The notes below the pieces were generated by a model, which saw nothing but the letters and a program-made list of their open reading frames with translations, did not search any database and was not told where the DNA came from. This document shows positions 52,764-61,087 of a DNA stretch of 64,000 nucleotides, one piece after another. This DNA comes from WJJR01 sp964440935 (GTDB lineage Bacteria > Zixibacteria > MSB-5A5 > WJJR01). Position numbers and translations under genes: made by a program. The stretch lies in assembly GCA_964440935.1 (NCBI GenBank), contig CAYTTY010000011.1, forward strand, positions 36,698 to 100,697, given 5' to 3'. Numbering within the stretch: position 1 is the stretch's first letter; each line of letters begins with the position of its first letter.

Positions 52764-53594
52764 ATGTCCCCGTATCGTCGTCTCGTGACTTGGATTGCGG
52801 CCACTGCCATCGTTGTGTGTGTTGGTTCAACTCAAGTTAGTGCACAGACTCCCGAGATTGTGGTCGACATCGAAGAGGAGATCGCACGCCCTGGGAATGT
52901 GGTTCCAATGTCTATCTTCATCGAGAATCTGAGTGACTCGATCGCAGCCTTCCAGATGGGCATCACGCTCAGTCGACCGGATTTGATGTACTTTGACGCC
53001 GACACGACTATCGAGACGTGCTATGAGTGCGAGGACTCGGCCTGCACATCGCTGATTTCTTACCCGTGCACCGTCGAGGTTGTTTCCATTGACGAGCAGG
53101 GAACACTAACGGAGACATGGGATTACGTCCAGGCGCGTACATTTGGGTCGTTCGACCTGCGCATCACCGCGATCGCGGACAACAATTTCGATGAGTTGCC
53201 GGGGCCGATTACGCCCTTTACAAATGGTATTCTCATCAAAGTCGTTGGCAGGATCTTCTGCGATGTGCCGGATTCACTCACTGATCGAACGGTGGTTGCC
53301 ACCATTTCACCGGTGAACACCTTCTTTAGCAATGAGCAGGCAGAGCATATAACGCCCTTGGAACTTCTCGAAGGTGCTGTGACCGTTGGCTTTACAGATT
53401 GCGGTGATATGAATGGGGACGGCATCCGAGACGCTGTCGACCTCAATTTGATGATCGGTCTGCTGTTCTTCAATGCACCGTCTCCGTGTCCCCCTCGTGT
53501 CGCCGACTTCAACTGCGACGGGATCAATGATGCGGTCGACCTCAACACGTTAATCAGCTTCCTCTTCTTTAATGGGCCTGATTGTCCGTGTTAG
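52764..53594 (+). CDS. Exported protein with cohesin-like domain and two dockerin-like EF-hand repeats
   Basis: A 276-residue protein. A signal peptide (VTWIAATAIVVCVGSTQVSAQ) is followed by a beta-sandwich of cohesin type (about 30-200; IVVDIEEEIARPGNVVPMSIFIENLSDSIAAFQMGITLSRPDLMYF). Two EF-hand/dockerin-like repeats follow: DMNGDGIRDAVDLNLMIGLL and DFNCDGINDAVDLNTLISFL, both followed by FFN. The chain ends in PDCPC. Carrying both partner-type modules in one small protein is unusual. GAGGAG precedes ATG 52764. It probably acts outside the cell, perhaps in surface assembly. Confidence 0.78.
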   Translation: MSPYRRLVTWIAATAIVVCVGSTQVSAQTPEIVVDIEEEIARPGNVVPMSIFIENLSDSIAAFQMGITLSRPDLMYFDADTTIETCYECEDSACTSLISYPCTVEVVSIDEQGTLTETWDYVQARTFGSFDLRITAIADNNFDELPGPITPFTNGILIKVVGRIFCDVPDSLTDRTVVATISPVNTFFSNEQAEHITPLELLEGAVTVGFTDCGDMNGDGIRDAVDLNLMIGLLFFNAPSPCPPRVADFNCDGINDAVDLNTLISFLFFNGPDCPC

Positions 53595-53642
53595 CGCGCT
53601 CAGGCTGACGCCTGTAAGAGCGGATGTCGAGATGCCATTAAC

Positions 53643-53679
53643 CATGCCCTCTACCTGGGTCTCCCCGGTAGAGGGCATG
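53643..53679 (+). terminator. Strong hairpin after the cohesin/dockerin-like gene
   Basis: A perfect 13-bp stem, CATGCCCTCTACC with its complement, closes an 11-base loop 49 bases after the stop codon. The following TTGT is only a weak T-tail, so it may act as a terminator or an mRNA stabiliser. Confidence 0.65.
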
Positions 53680-53704
53680 TTGTATAAGAGTTTGATGAAA
53701 TTGG

Positions 53705-53733
53705 TTGACACGGCGAATCGTTGTGGTTAATTG
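53705..53733 (+). promoter_or_regulatory. Promoter candidate for a small RNA
   Basis: TTGACA (53705-53710) and TTAATT or TAATTG (from 53727/53728) are spaced by 16-17 bases. No protein gene follows on the plus strand before a terminator at 53908. Confidence 0.45.
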
Positions 53734-53739
53734 CCTGTG

Positions 53740-53934
53740 ATTGGACTCGGGTGGTACAGTGATGAGCCCGAGGCAACTGACTGTAGAAACGAGACCGTGC
53801 GCGGCGCGGTCCTAAAGCCCCCGGGAGAACAGCCCTCATGGCCCAGGTAGTCCCTTCACACATGCCCTACATGTAATACTGAAGGTTGTTCTCCCCCTAT
53901 ATGCGACAAACGGCCCCTCACTGAGGGGCCGTTT
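53740..53934 (+). ncRNA. Candidate small RNA of about 195 bases
   Basis: The segment lies between a promoter-like sequence and a rho-independent terminator and has several hairpins. CTCGGG pairs with CCCGAG (53746-53774). GACCG-GCG pairs with CGCGGTC (about 53796-53814). GGGAGAACA (from 53823) pairs perfectly with TGTTCTCCC (53887-53895). There is no convincing start codon with a ribosome-binding site. It does not fold like 6S RNA and lacks the SRP, RNase P and tmRNA signatures, so its class is unknown. Confidence 0.4.
53908..53934. terminator. Bidirectional rho-independent terminator
   Basis: AAACGGCCCCT pairs perfectly with AGGGGCCGTTT around a five-base loop, with T-richness on either strand. 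It can end the candidate small RNA and, on the other strand, the acyl-CoA synthetase gene. Confidence 0.8.
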
Positions 53935-53962
53935 CTGCATCGTGCGCATTCCTGAGATGAGG

Positions 53963-56077
53963 TCAAGCTGATGTGTCAAGGATGATCCGGGCGTCAATCG
54001 CGCATGAGCCGTTTGGACCCGATGCCGCTACGAAGGGATTGATGTCCAGTTCTTTAATCAGCGGGAATCCCTCCACCAACTGAGACAGCACCAGCAGCGA
54101 ATCGGTGATTGGCTTCAGGTCAACGGGCTTTGATCCACGGTAGCCGCTGAGGAGGCGCTTCCCGCGGAGGTGGTCAATCATCTCGGTGGCGTCTTCTTGT
54201 GACAGGGGCGGCAGCTTAAACGATACGTCTTTGACCACTTCGACAAGTATACCACCCAATCCACACATGACTAAGGGACCGAATTTGGGATCGCGGACCA
54301 TGCCGAGCACCATCTCGACGCCTCCGGACACCATTTTCTGCACATCGATTCTTGCGCCCTTAAGTTGGTGCCCCTGTGCTCGTTCTAACAGGGCGTCGAC
54401 ATGGCCGCGCACTTCCTCCTCGGTGCGCACATCGGTTACCACACCACCGATATCGGTTTTGTGAATGAGGTTATCCGCGTTGAGCTTCAAAACAACCGGG
54501 TAACCAACCGATTCGGCGATTCGTACGGCTTCGTTGGCATCCCCGGCAGCCTGCAGTGGCGCCACGGGAATGCCGGACTGTTGCAGAATATCAAGTGCTT
54601 CGCCGCCGAGTATGGTTGTCTTCCCCTGTTGTGCCAGTTCGTTCAGTCGTTGCTGGGCCGCATCAACGCCGGGCATCCGTTCGGGGAAGGTGCCCAACGG
54701 GCGGTCGCGCCAGGCGGCATACTTGGCCATCAAGGCGTAGGTGCTGGCGATCTCCTCGGGGAAGGTATACACCGGAATGCCGGCTTCTTTCAGGCGGTTG
54801 GCGCCCAAGGACCCCTCACCCGGGCCCATGAAGCAGCTTAAGATCGGCTTCTCCTGTCCCTGGCTGGCTGTCACAATGGCATCCGCCACCGCCATTTCAT
54901 CGATCATGATCGGTGGGACAAACACACAGATGACGGCGTCGATGTTCTTGTCTTTGAACAACAGCTCCAATGTGCGTTGGTAATGCTCGGCAGTGGCCGA
55001 TGCGATCATGTCGACCGGATTGCGGGTTGACGCCTCGGCGGGAAGGAAAGAACGGAGTTCTTCCTCGGTCTGCCGTTCGAGATCCGGAAACTCGAGTCCC
55101 AGTGCGGCGGCCGCATCGGTGGCCAGAATTCCCGGACCACCGGCATTGGTCAGTACGGCAACACGCTTACCTTTGGGCAGTGGCTGCAGATCGAATGCCT
55201 TGGCGACGTCAAACAGTTCTTCGATTGTTTGCACGCGCAGAACACCGCACTGCTCGAACAGTGCATCGACGCCAATGTCATACCCAGCCAGCGCGCCGGT
55301 ATGTGACGTTGTCGCCCGTGCGCCAGCGGTTGTCTTCCCAGACTTCACCGCGATCACCGGCTTGACTTTGGTGATTGTCTTGGCAATGCGCGGGAAGGTT
55401 TCGGCGTCGCCAAAGCTCTCAAGATAGAGCAGAATGATCTGTGTTGCGGGATCGTCCTTCCAGTAATTCAGCAGGGCATTGCCGGCAACGTCGGCTTTGT
55501 TGCCCACCGATGCAAACATCGAAAAGCCAATCCCGAGTCCCTTGGCATGGTTGAGAATTGCTTCACCCAGCGAACCCGACTGCGACATGAAGCCGATCTT
55601 GCCGCGTAAGGGCTGCGTGCGTGAAAAGGTAGCGTTCATCACGTAGTCGGGATGCGTGTTGATGACGCCGAAGCAGTTGGGCCCGATCACACGCATGTTG
55701 TAGTGGGCCGCACGTTCCTTTAGTTTCTCCTCACGCTCCACGCCCTCTCCGCCGACTTCCTTGAAACCGGCCGTGATGACGACCAGTCCGCCAACACCCT
55801 TGCGTCCGCAGTCCTCGACGACATCGAGGACGAATTCCTTCCGCACCAGGATGATGGCCAGATCGACTTCGTCGGGAACGTCGAGAATCGATGGATAGCA
55901 TTTGATTGAATGAATCACCTCGGCTTTCGGGTTGACCGGAAAGATGGTTCCGGTGAAGCCGCCGGTGATCAGGTTGTGCGTCAGCACCTGACCGATCGTC
56001 CCGGGACGATTGGTGGCGCCGATCACGGCAATGGATCGCGGTCGAAAGATCTTGTCGAGACCTTCGGCACTGTTCAT
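53963..56077 (-). CDS. ADP-forming acetate/acyl-CoA synthetase, fused alpha-beta subunits
   Basis: A 704-residue enzyme combining a CoA-binding domain (about 8-105, SIAVIGATNRPGTIGQVL), a succinyl-CoA-ligase-like domain with phospho-His259 (ATTSHTGALAGYD), and a C-terminal ATP-grasp beta domain (about 475-700, GIPVAPLQAAGDANEAVRIAESVGYPVVLKLN). It interconverts acyl-CoA plus ADP and phosphate with acid plus ATP, giving substrate-level ATP from acetyl-CoA or other acyl-CoAs. No acetyltransferase (Pat-like) domain is attached. The thiolase 2.6 kb away may belong to the same metabolism. Confidence 0.92.
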   Translation of the reverse strand: MNSAEGLDKIFRPRSIAVIGATNRPGTIGQVLTHNLITGGFTGTIFPVNPKAEVIHSIKCYPSILDVPDEVDLAIILVRKEFVLDVVEDCGRKGVGGLVVITAGFKEVGGEGVEREEKLKERAAHYNMRVIGPNCFGVINTHPDYVMNATFSRTQPLRGKIGFMSQSGSLGEAILNHAKGLGIGFSMFASVGNKADVAGNALLNYWKDDPATQIILLYLESFGDAETFPRIAKTITKVKPVIAVKSGKTTAGARATTSHTGALAGYDIGVDALFEQCGVLRVQTIEELFDVAKAFDLQPLPKGKRVAVLTNAGGPGILATDAAAALGLEFPDLERQTEEELRSFLPAEASTRNPVDMIASATAEHYQRTLELLFKDKNIDAVICVFVPPIMIDEMAVADAIVTASQGQEKPILSCFMGPGEGSLGANRLKEAGIPVYTFPEEIASTYALMAKYAAWRDRPLGTFPERMPGVDAAQQRLNELAQQGKTTILGGEALDILQQSGIPVAPLQAAGDANEAVRIAESVGYPVVLKLNADNLIHKTDIGGVVTDVRTEEEVRGHVDALLERAQGHQLKGARIDVQKMVSGGVEMVLGMVRDPKFGPLVMCGLGGILVEVVKDVSFKLPPLSQEDATEMIDHLRGKRLLSGYRGSKPVDLKPITDSLLVLSQLVEGFPLIKELDINPFVAASGPNGSCAIDARIILDTSA

Positions 56078-56244
56078 CGGTCACTCGCTCGTTGAGGTTG
56101 CATCATCGTCGTCACCATACTCGCGCTGGGCATACTGTCCGGTGCCCGGTCGGACAGGAACATGCAAAACCGCGCCGACGGATTCACGTCTCAAAGACCG
56201 AAATTGTCATGAAGTTGGGGGAAAAAGGGGGTGCACGGGCCGAG

Positions 56245-56396
56245 AGGGCGTGTGGAAAAAACACATCTACGTCGCGCAGGTGCGGCTCTTAGCCACACCG
56301 ATTCGGCTAGAGTGATGGATCCACGGAGGGGACCACTTCTTCATTCAGTTACACCGTGTGGACTGGAAGCAGGATTCGACCTTCTCAACAGGCCCC
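56245..56396. mobile_element. E1-family MITE-like element, diverged full-length copy
   Basis: About 152 bases align end to end with the 5541-5693 copy. The left end is AGGGCGTGTGGAAAAAACAC, the middle has GTGCGGCTCTTAGCC, a shared CATTCAGTTACA...TGGACTGGA follows, and the right end is CTTCTCAACAGGCCCC. The terminal repeats are now imperfect. It abuts direct repeat A at 56397. The stretch 56078-56244 before it has no recognisable feature. Confidence 0.6.
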
Positions 56397-56478
56397 GAGG
56401 TACAGTGGCACACTGAATGAGTGAACGGGAGTCACACCATCGTAGGCGTGTTCGTAGATCAGTTGACATGGGCACTCG
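56397..56478 (+). repeat. 82-bp direct repeat flanking nhaA, copy A
   Basis: It aligns without gaps to 58555-58636 at about 62 of 82 bases (hand count), with blocks CAGTGGCACAC, CACCATCGTA and CGTGTTC conserved. The minus strand has an open frame with no recognised homologue. The repeat could be the remnant of a gene or an element border. Confidence 0.6.
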
Positions 56479-56565
56479 GGGCCACGGGCCAGCGATTTTC
56501 CGCACCCGGTAGTTCCGTGTCCCGGAAGTCCGTTAAGTAAGTCAACGCGGCTGGTCCCGAGCGTG

Positions 56566-56634
56566 GCGTCACCCGTCCTCGGGTGACGCCTTGTCCGGAA
56601 AGGAGATAGCGGTCACGCGAGGGCGTGTAACCGC
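56566..56634 (+). repeat. Double-hairpin repeat P, copy 2
   Basis: GCGTCACCCGTCCTCGGGTG plus ACGC is the first hairpin. After GGAAAGGAGATAGC comes the second, GCGGTCACGCGAGGGCGTGT closing with AACCGC. The 69-base length equals that of copy 1. Confidence 0.7.
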
Positions 56635-56657
56635 ACTGCGGTCGTGAACAATTTCAT

Positions 56658-56837
56658 TATAGCGACTTGCATAATTCCTGTCCGATTCCGCAATCTGGGC
56701 AGTATAATTTACCCCTCACCCCGACCCTCTCCCCGCTGAAAAGCGCGGGGAGAGGGAGCAAAACGTAGGGTCGCACGGCAGTGCGCCCGCCCGCCGCAAC
56801 TATACTCAATCGGACAGGAATTCTGACAATCGCTATA
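56658..56837. mobile_element. MITE-like element, family E2, copy b
   Basis: About 180 bases with 30-base terminal inverted repeats matching at 26 positions. The left is TATAGCGACTTGCATAATTC then CTGTCCGATT, and the right is the complement of TATAGCGATTGTCAGAATTC then CTGTCCGATT. The interior contains the CCCCTCACCCC palindrome and a short GTAGGGTCGCACGGCAGTGC string. Copy a at 21034-21190 shares the ends but not the cargo. Confidence 0.65.
56712..56757. repeat. CCCCTCACCCC palindromic repeat, copy 2
   Basis: CTCTCCCCGCTGAAAAGCGC followed by GGGGAGAG is a nearly perfect stem-loop preceded by CCCCTCACCCCGAC. It is nested inside the E2 element and matches 38300-38345. Confidence 0.7.
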
Positions 56838-56884
56838 ACCTACTTCCGGGACACGACACTGACTCATCTGGTTTCGCGAGTGTG

Positions 56885-56989
56885 GCGTCACCCGCCCTTG
56901 TTACTCTGCGAAGTGCATGCCGCGTAACACGAGCGGGTGACGCGCTGTCCGGGAAGCAAATAGCCGTTACGCGAGGGCGCGTGACGGCA
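56885..56989 (+). repeat. Double-hairpin repeat P, copy 3
   Basis: GCGTCACCCG (56885) and CGGGTGACGC (56934) enclose a longer loop that itself holds GTTAC/GTAAC pairing. Then GGGAAGCAAATAGCC leads to the second hairpin GCCGTTACGCGAGGGCGCGT closing with GACGGC. TTCCGGGACACG strings lie on either side (56844 and 57022). Confidence 0.65.
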
Positions 56990-57083
56990 CGGTGAGCGTG
57001 AACAATTTCGTAAATCTCTTTCCGGGACACGATACTAGCAGGAGCAGTCTTCCGAGGGCTGACCACCCGTCCAAAATCATCGG

Positions 57084-58442
57084 TCACTTCTCATGCGTCG
57101 AGCTAGCTTTTGGCCGACCGGTTGCATTCAGTTTACGGCTGGCTGCGAACAGAAGGCTTATGCCAATGAGGAGACTCACCGCCGAACCCAACAGGATGCC
57201 CGATTTCGCAGCGGTGAGCACGATTCCTTCAAGGCTTAGTGAGGCAATAAACAGCGCCATCGTAAACCCGATGCCGGCCAGCGAGCCAGCCCCGATGAGC
57301 GCCGTCCAACTGGTTGATGCGGGGAGTCGTGCCCAGCCGAATCGCACGACTAGCCAGGACGTGAGGGCAATCCCCAGCGGTTTACCGATCACCAGGCCGA
57401 CGATGACGGCCATGGATACGGGATGTGCGAGTCCCGCAGTGCTGATCGGAACCGCTGCATTGGCGAGTGCGAAGACCGGCATGATCACGAAGCTGACCCA
57501 AGGATGCAGCCCGTGCTCGAGCCGCTCCAGGGGAGATACCGACTCCGTCGCTGCCAGGGAGAGATCCATCGCAGCTTCCCGTCGTGACGGCGCCGGACCA
57601 ATATCTTCCGTGCTTCGGATTCGGGAAACGGCACTCCGTACGACTTCCAGCAGGGTGATGTCGCCCACCCAGGCTCTCGCCGGCGTGAGCAATCCGAGCA
57701 ATGCACCTGCCACCGTGGGATGGATACCACCCTTCAGTGTGCAGAGCCAGATGAACGCACCCGGCACGACATAGACCGAGATTCGCCGGACGCCGCCACG
57801 ATTGAGTAGATAGATAACCGCCAAGCCGCCGAGGGCGCCGGCAAGCCAGACGAGCTTCAAAGATCCCGTGAAGAAGGCGGCGATGACGATGACGGCGAGG
57901 ATGTCGTCGATGATCGCCAGTGACAGGACAAACACCTTCAGTCCGATGGGGACACGAGTACCGAGAATTGCCATACAGCCCACCACGAACGCAATGTCGG
58001 TGGCCATGGGGACAGCCCATCCAGCGCTTCCGGGTAGATCGCCTTGAAGCATGAGGTACAGCGTTACTGGGACGGCAGCGCCGCCGAGTGCGGCAACAGC
58101 AGGCAGCACGATGTTGCGTGGATCACGAAGCTCTCCCCAGACCAGCTCCCGTTTGATCTCAAGGCCGATCACGAAGAAGAAAATTGCCATCAGGCCGTCG
58201 TTGATCCAGTACCAGAGCGGGTAAGAGAGACCCACGCCGCCGATTCGGATCTCGAACTTCTGCTCCCAGAACGATGCATAGTCGGCAGCCCATGGGGTAT
58301 TGGCTGCAATCAGGGCAAGGACCGTCGCGCCCAGAAGAACAATGCCACCGCTAGCCTCGATGTGAAGAAAGTGGACGAGCGGCCGAGTGAGGCGCGCAAC
58401 CGGCGTGGATGGCCGCCAATTTGTTGCTGAAGAAGGGGTCAT
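57084..58442 (-). CDS. nhaA: Na+/H+ antiporter NhaA
   Basis: A 452-residue antiporter with about twelve helices. The essential aspartate pair Asp179-Asp180 (LAIIDDILAVIVIAAFF), the nearby Asp149 (PMATDIAFVVG) and the pH-sensor region VIGLEIKREL are all present. It exports sodium in exchange for protons at alkaline pH. Between the sixth and ninth helices there is an extra cytoplasmic stretch (about 260-320). The gene is isolated, surrounded by repeats and flanked by an 82-bp direct repeat, which hints at past movement as a unit. Confidence 0.95.
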   Translation of the reverse strand: MTPSSATNWRPSTPVARLTRPLVHFLHIEASGGIVLLGATVLALIAANTPWAADYASFWEQKFEIRIGGVGLSYPLWYWINDGLMAIFFFVIGLEIKRELVWGELRDPRNIVLPAVAALGGAAVPVTLYLMLQGDLPGSAGWAVPMATDIAFVVGCMAILGTRVPIGLKVFVLSLAIIDDILAVIVIAAFFTGSLKLVWLAGALGGLAVIYLLNRGGVRRISVYVVPGAFIWLCTLKGGIHPTVAGALLGLLTPARAWVGDITLLEVVRSAVSRIRSTEDIGPAPSRREAAMDLSLAATESVSPLERLEHGLHPWVSFVIMPVFALANAAVPISTAGLAHPVSMAVIVGLVIGKPLGIALTSWLVVRFGWARLPASTSWTALIGAGSLAGIGFTMALFIASLSLEGIVLTAAKSGILLGSAVSLLIGISLLFAASRKLNATGRPKASSTHEK

Positions 58443-58554
58443 CGGATTGTGGCAGTCAGCTCACGGAGACTTTCGTCGGCGAAGTGGACAGCCACACCCA
58501 GCCTTGAGCATTGTGAGAAGTGCCACTGACCATACCTCGTCAAGCTCGGCACAA

Positions 58555-58636
58555 GAGGTCCAGTGGCACACCGGATTTGTGTATGGGAGTTGCACCATCG
58601 TATACGTGTTCTCAAATGACTTGTCATCGGCACCCC
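58555..58636 (+). repeat. 82-bp direct repeat flanking nhaA, copy B
   Basis: GAGGTCCAGTGGCACACCGG opens the copy, which lies between the nhaA start and the thiolase end. In the frame that is open in copy A, this copy has stops, so neither copy looks functional as protein. Confidence 0.6.
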
Positions 58637-58652
58637 GCGTTGGACAGACGCA

Positions 58653-59837
58653 TCAACTCACCCGCTCAAAAATCGCCGCGATGCCCTGACCGCCGCCGAT
58701 GCAGAGTGACGCGCAGCCATAGCGCGCATTCCGGCGACGCATTTCGTAGAGGACTGTCAGACTCACACGGGCGCCGGATGCTCCCAATGGATGGCCGATC
58801 GCAATTGCGCCGCCATTGACATTGGCTTTCGCACGCGGGAGCTTCAGTGCTTTCTCGCATGCGAGGTACTGTCCCGCAAACGCCTCGTTGATTTCGACAA
58901 GGTCGATATCGTCAAGCGAGAGGTTTGCTTTTCCCAGAGCTTTGTTGATTGCTTCGACTGGTCCGATCCCCATGATGTCGGGCGGGACGCCAGCGATACC
59001 GTACGAGACCAACCGTCCGAGCGGTTTGAGACCGTCGGCTTCGGCGGCCTCGGCAGATGACACCACCAGCGCGCAGGCACCGTCGTTGATGCCCGAGGCA
59101 TTCCCCGCGGTCACACCACCATCTTTTTTGAAGACCGCGCGGAGTTTACCGAGTTGCTCGATTGATGTTTCGCGAATGTGCTCATCGGAGTCGACGGTTT
59201 GCACCTGCCCTTTGCGTCCCTTGATTTCCACCGGTACGATTTCTTCGCGGAGCCAGCCTTTGTCACGGGCGTTGGCAGCCGCGGTGAAGGAGCGCAACGC
59301 GTACTCATCCATTTGATCACGCGTAACGCCGGTCTTTTCCGACAAGCGTTCCGCGGTGAGTGCCATGTTCAAATCGCAGAACGGATCGTGCAGCGACTCC
59401 CACAGCGAGTCTTCCAGTTTGCCCTGGCCGAGACCGAATCCCCAACGTGCGCCGCGAATCACATGGGGACATTGCGACATGTTCTCCATGCCGCCAGCCA
59501 GCACATGTTTCGCTTCGCCGAGTTGAATGAACTGCACCGCGTTGACAATCGCCTGCAGTCCGGATCCGCAAATACGATTGACAGTCAGCGCCGGACTGGT
59601 GATCGGGATGCCGGTCTTCAGCCCGACATGACGAGCGCCATAGATCGCGTCGGCCGACGTCTGCATCGCGTTTCCCAACACAACGTGGTCAATTTTCTCC
59701 GGTGACAAGCCGTTTCGTTTCAATGCCTCTTGCGCCGCGATGACGCCGAGATCGATGGCCGAAATATCTTTCAGGGATTTGCCAAATTCACCAAATGGGG
59801 TCCGTGCTCCTTCGCAGATCAGAATGTCTATTGCCAC
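58653..59837 (-). CDS. Acetyl-CoA acetyltransferase (thiolase)
   Basis: A 394-residue type II thiolase with acyl-Cys90 (VNRICGSGLQAIVNAV), the His of NVNGGAIAIGHPLGASGARV and the second active Cys in SLCIGGGQGIAAIF. It joins two acetyl-CoA into acetoacetyl-CoA or acts in the reverse direction in fatty acid breakdown. GTG 59837 follows GGAGGG closely and gives the standard length; an upstream in-frame start is not supported. It is monocistronic here. Confidence 0.95.
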   Translation of the reverse strand: MAIDILICEGARTPFGEFGKSLKDISAIDLGVIAAQEALKRNGLSPEKIDHVVLGNAMQTSADAIYGARHVGLKTGIPITSPALTVNRICGSGLQAIVNAVQFIQLGEAKHVLAGGMENMSQCPHVIRGARWGFGLGQGKLEDSLWESLHDPFCDLNMALTAERLSEKTGVTRDQMDEYALRSFTAAANARDKGWLREEIVPVEIKGRKGQVQTVDSDEHIRETSIEQLGKLRAVFKKDGGVTAGNASGINDGACALVVSSAEAAEADGLKPLGRLVSYGIAGVPPDIMGIGPVEAINKALGKANLSLDDIDLVEINEAFAGQYLACEKALKLPRAKANVNGGAIAIGHPLGASGARVSLTVLYEMRRRNARYGCASLCIGGGQGIAAIFERVS

Positions 59838-60494
59838 ATACCCTCCAAGGCTGCTGCGTGATCGACTCTGGCGCTCCGCTAGTTTATGCGCCGAATGCCA
59901 AGTTATTTTCTCCGAAAACACCCAATCAAGCCGTTTTGATCCGCAAATGTAACGGTTTGTTTTTCAATGTCTTAACTCATTGGGGGAATCTCTGGACAAA
60001 GACTCATGACAACCTGCGGATTGGTGTCGCAGCTCTTGCGCCTATACTATGCAACTGAACTGCAATTAGTTAAGAGAGATTGTGTCAGTACGCCAACCCC
60101 ATTGCTCGCACAAGATGCGTCATTGCAGGCGGTGGCTTCCGCATAATTTCAGTATTGATCATGTAATCAATTGCTTTCCAGCATCTTAGGTAAACAATGT
60201 TACGCCGATTCAGTTTCGGCACGCTGTTTGTTGGTATAACGGGTGACTCCGAGAGGAGTTGTCAGCGAAACTTGCGGTGAGGGGTGCTGACGAGGTGGGG
60301 TAGAGGGAGTTCCTTTGGTGAGGGAGGAACTCCTTTCCTTTTGTGTGCCATCATCGCGTGTTCTCCGCAATTGATCACTTTCCCATCTGAATTCAACGCA
60401 GACGCGATCTTCGTGTACCGGGTGTGATTGCGGTATGCTGTAACGGGGCATATATTCGAGTTGTGTGATGGACGGCACAAGCGAGGATGACAAC
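59838..60494. other. Long intergenic region between thiolase and TPR genes
   Basis: About 650 bases between divergent genes. It includes GTCAGC/GCTGAC and GGAGTTCCT/AGGAACTCC hairpins near 60262-60333. A 27-codon frame at 60197 with a weak AGGT is not convincing. No tRNA or repeat family from elsewhere in the window is present. Confidence 0.35.
60306..60333 (+). terminator. Hairpin with T-rich tail in the thiolase-TPR intergenic region
   Basis: GGAGTTCCT pairs with AGGAACTCC around a ten-base loop and is followed by TTTCCTTTT, the form of a rho-independent terminator. No gene lies directly upstream on this strand, so it may end an unannotated RNA or belong to a dispersed palindrome. Confidence 0.45.
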
Positions 60495-60986
60495 ATGTCG
60501 ATGACGCGCCGCAAACGACTCCAGTATGCCGAGAAGTACCTGGTGATGGGGCACGATTTCCAGGGCATGGGGTTCTACCGGGATGCGGAGTACTACTATC
60601 GCAAGTCGATCAAGATGTTTCCGACCGCGGCCGCCTATACCTACCTCGGCTGGATTCAGTCGTTCTTGGGCGACTTTGTTCAGGCGATTGAGTTCTGCAA
60701 GATCGCCATCGAGATCGATCCGGATTACGGCAACGCTTACAACGACATTGGCGCATACTTCCTCGAAATGGGTGAGGCCGACAATGCGATCCCGTACTTG
60801 CGCCGTGCCGCCAAGACGGCGCACTACACCCGTCGCGAGTTCGCGCATTACAATCTCGGACGGGCCTGGGAGTCGAAAAACGAATACGATAAGGCTGCCA
60901 CCTCCTACAAGCGCGCATTGGATGTCGACCCCGAGTACGAGCCCGCCAAGATGGCCTACTACAAGCTCATCCGGCGGATGAATTAG
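60495..60986 (+). CDS. TPR-repeat protein
   Basis: A 163-residue cytosolic protein of about three to four tetratricopeptide repeats (GFYRDAEYYYRKSIKMFPTAAAYTYLGWI; GDFVQAIEFCKIAIEIDPDYGNAYNDIGAYF; NEYDKAATSYKRALDVDPEYEPAKMAYY). Such repeats are protein-interaction scaffolds. ATG 60495 has GAGGA seven bases upstream. Starts at 60465 and 60468 are also in frame. No interaction partner can be named from context. Confidence 0.82.
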   Translation: MSMTRRKRLQYAEKYLVMGHDFQGMGFYRDAEYYYRKSIKMFPTAAAYTYLGWIQSFLGDFVQAIEFCKIAIEIDPDYGNAYNDIGAYFLEMGEADNAIPYLRRAAKTAHYTRREFAHYNLGRAWESKNEYDKAATSYKRALDVDPEYEPAKMAYYKLIRRMN

Positions 60987-61034
60987 TATCGCGCCACGAA
61001 GATAGGTTTACGAAGTGGTTTACGTCGAAAGCTT

Positions 61035-61056
61035 CGTCACGCGTCAGCGCGTGACG
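61035..61056. repeat. Short GTCACGCG hairpin, possibly related to repeat P
   Basis: CGTCACGCGTCAGCGCGTGA with CG and then GCTTT forms a nine-pair stem. Its arm resembles the second hairpin of the P repeats. It lies 32 bases before the DUF6429 gene. Confidence 0.45.
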
Positions 61057-61087
61057 GCTTTGACTGCTTGCGACGGAGGACTCAACA

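Noticed and set aside
53740..53934. 6S RNA
   Set aside because: Size fits, but the 5' and 3' ends do not pair into a long closing stem with a central bubble. Called only as an unclassified small RNA candidate.
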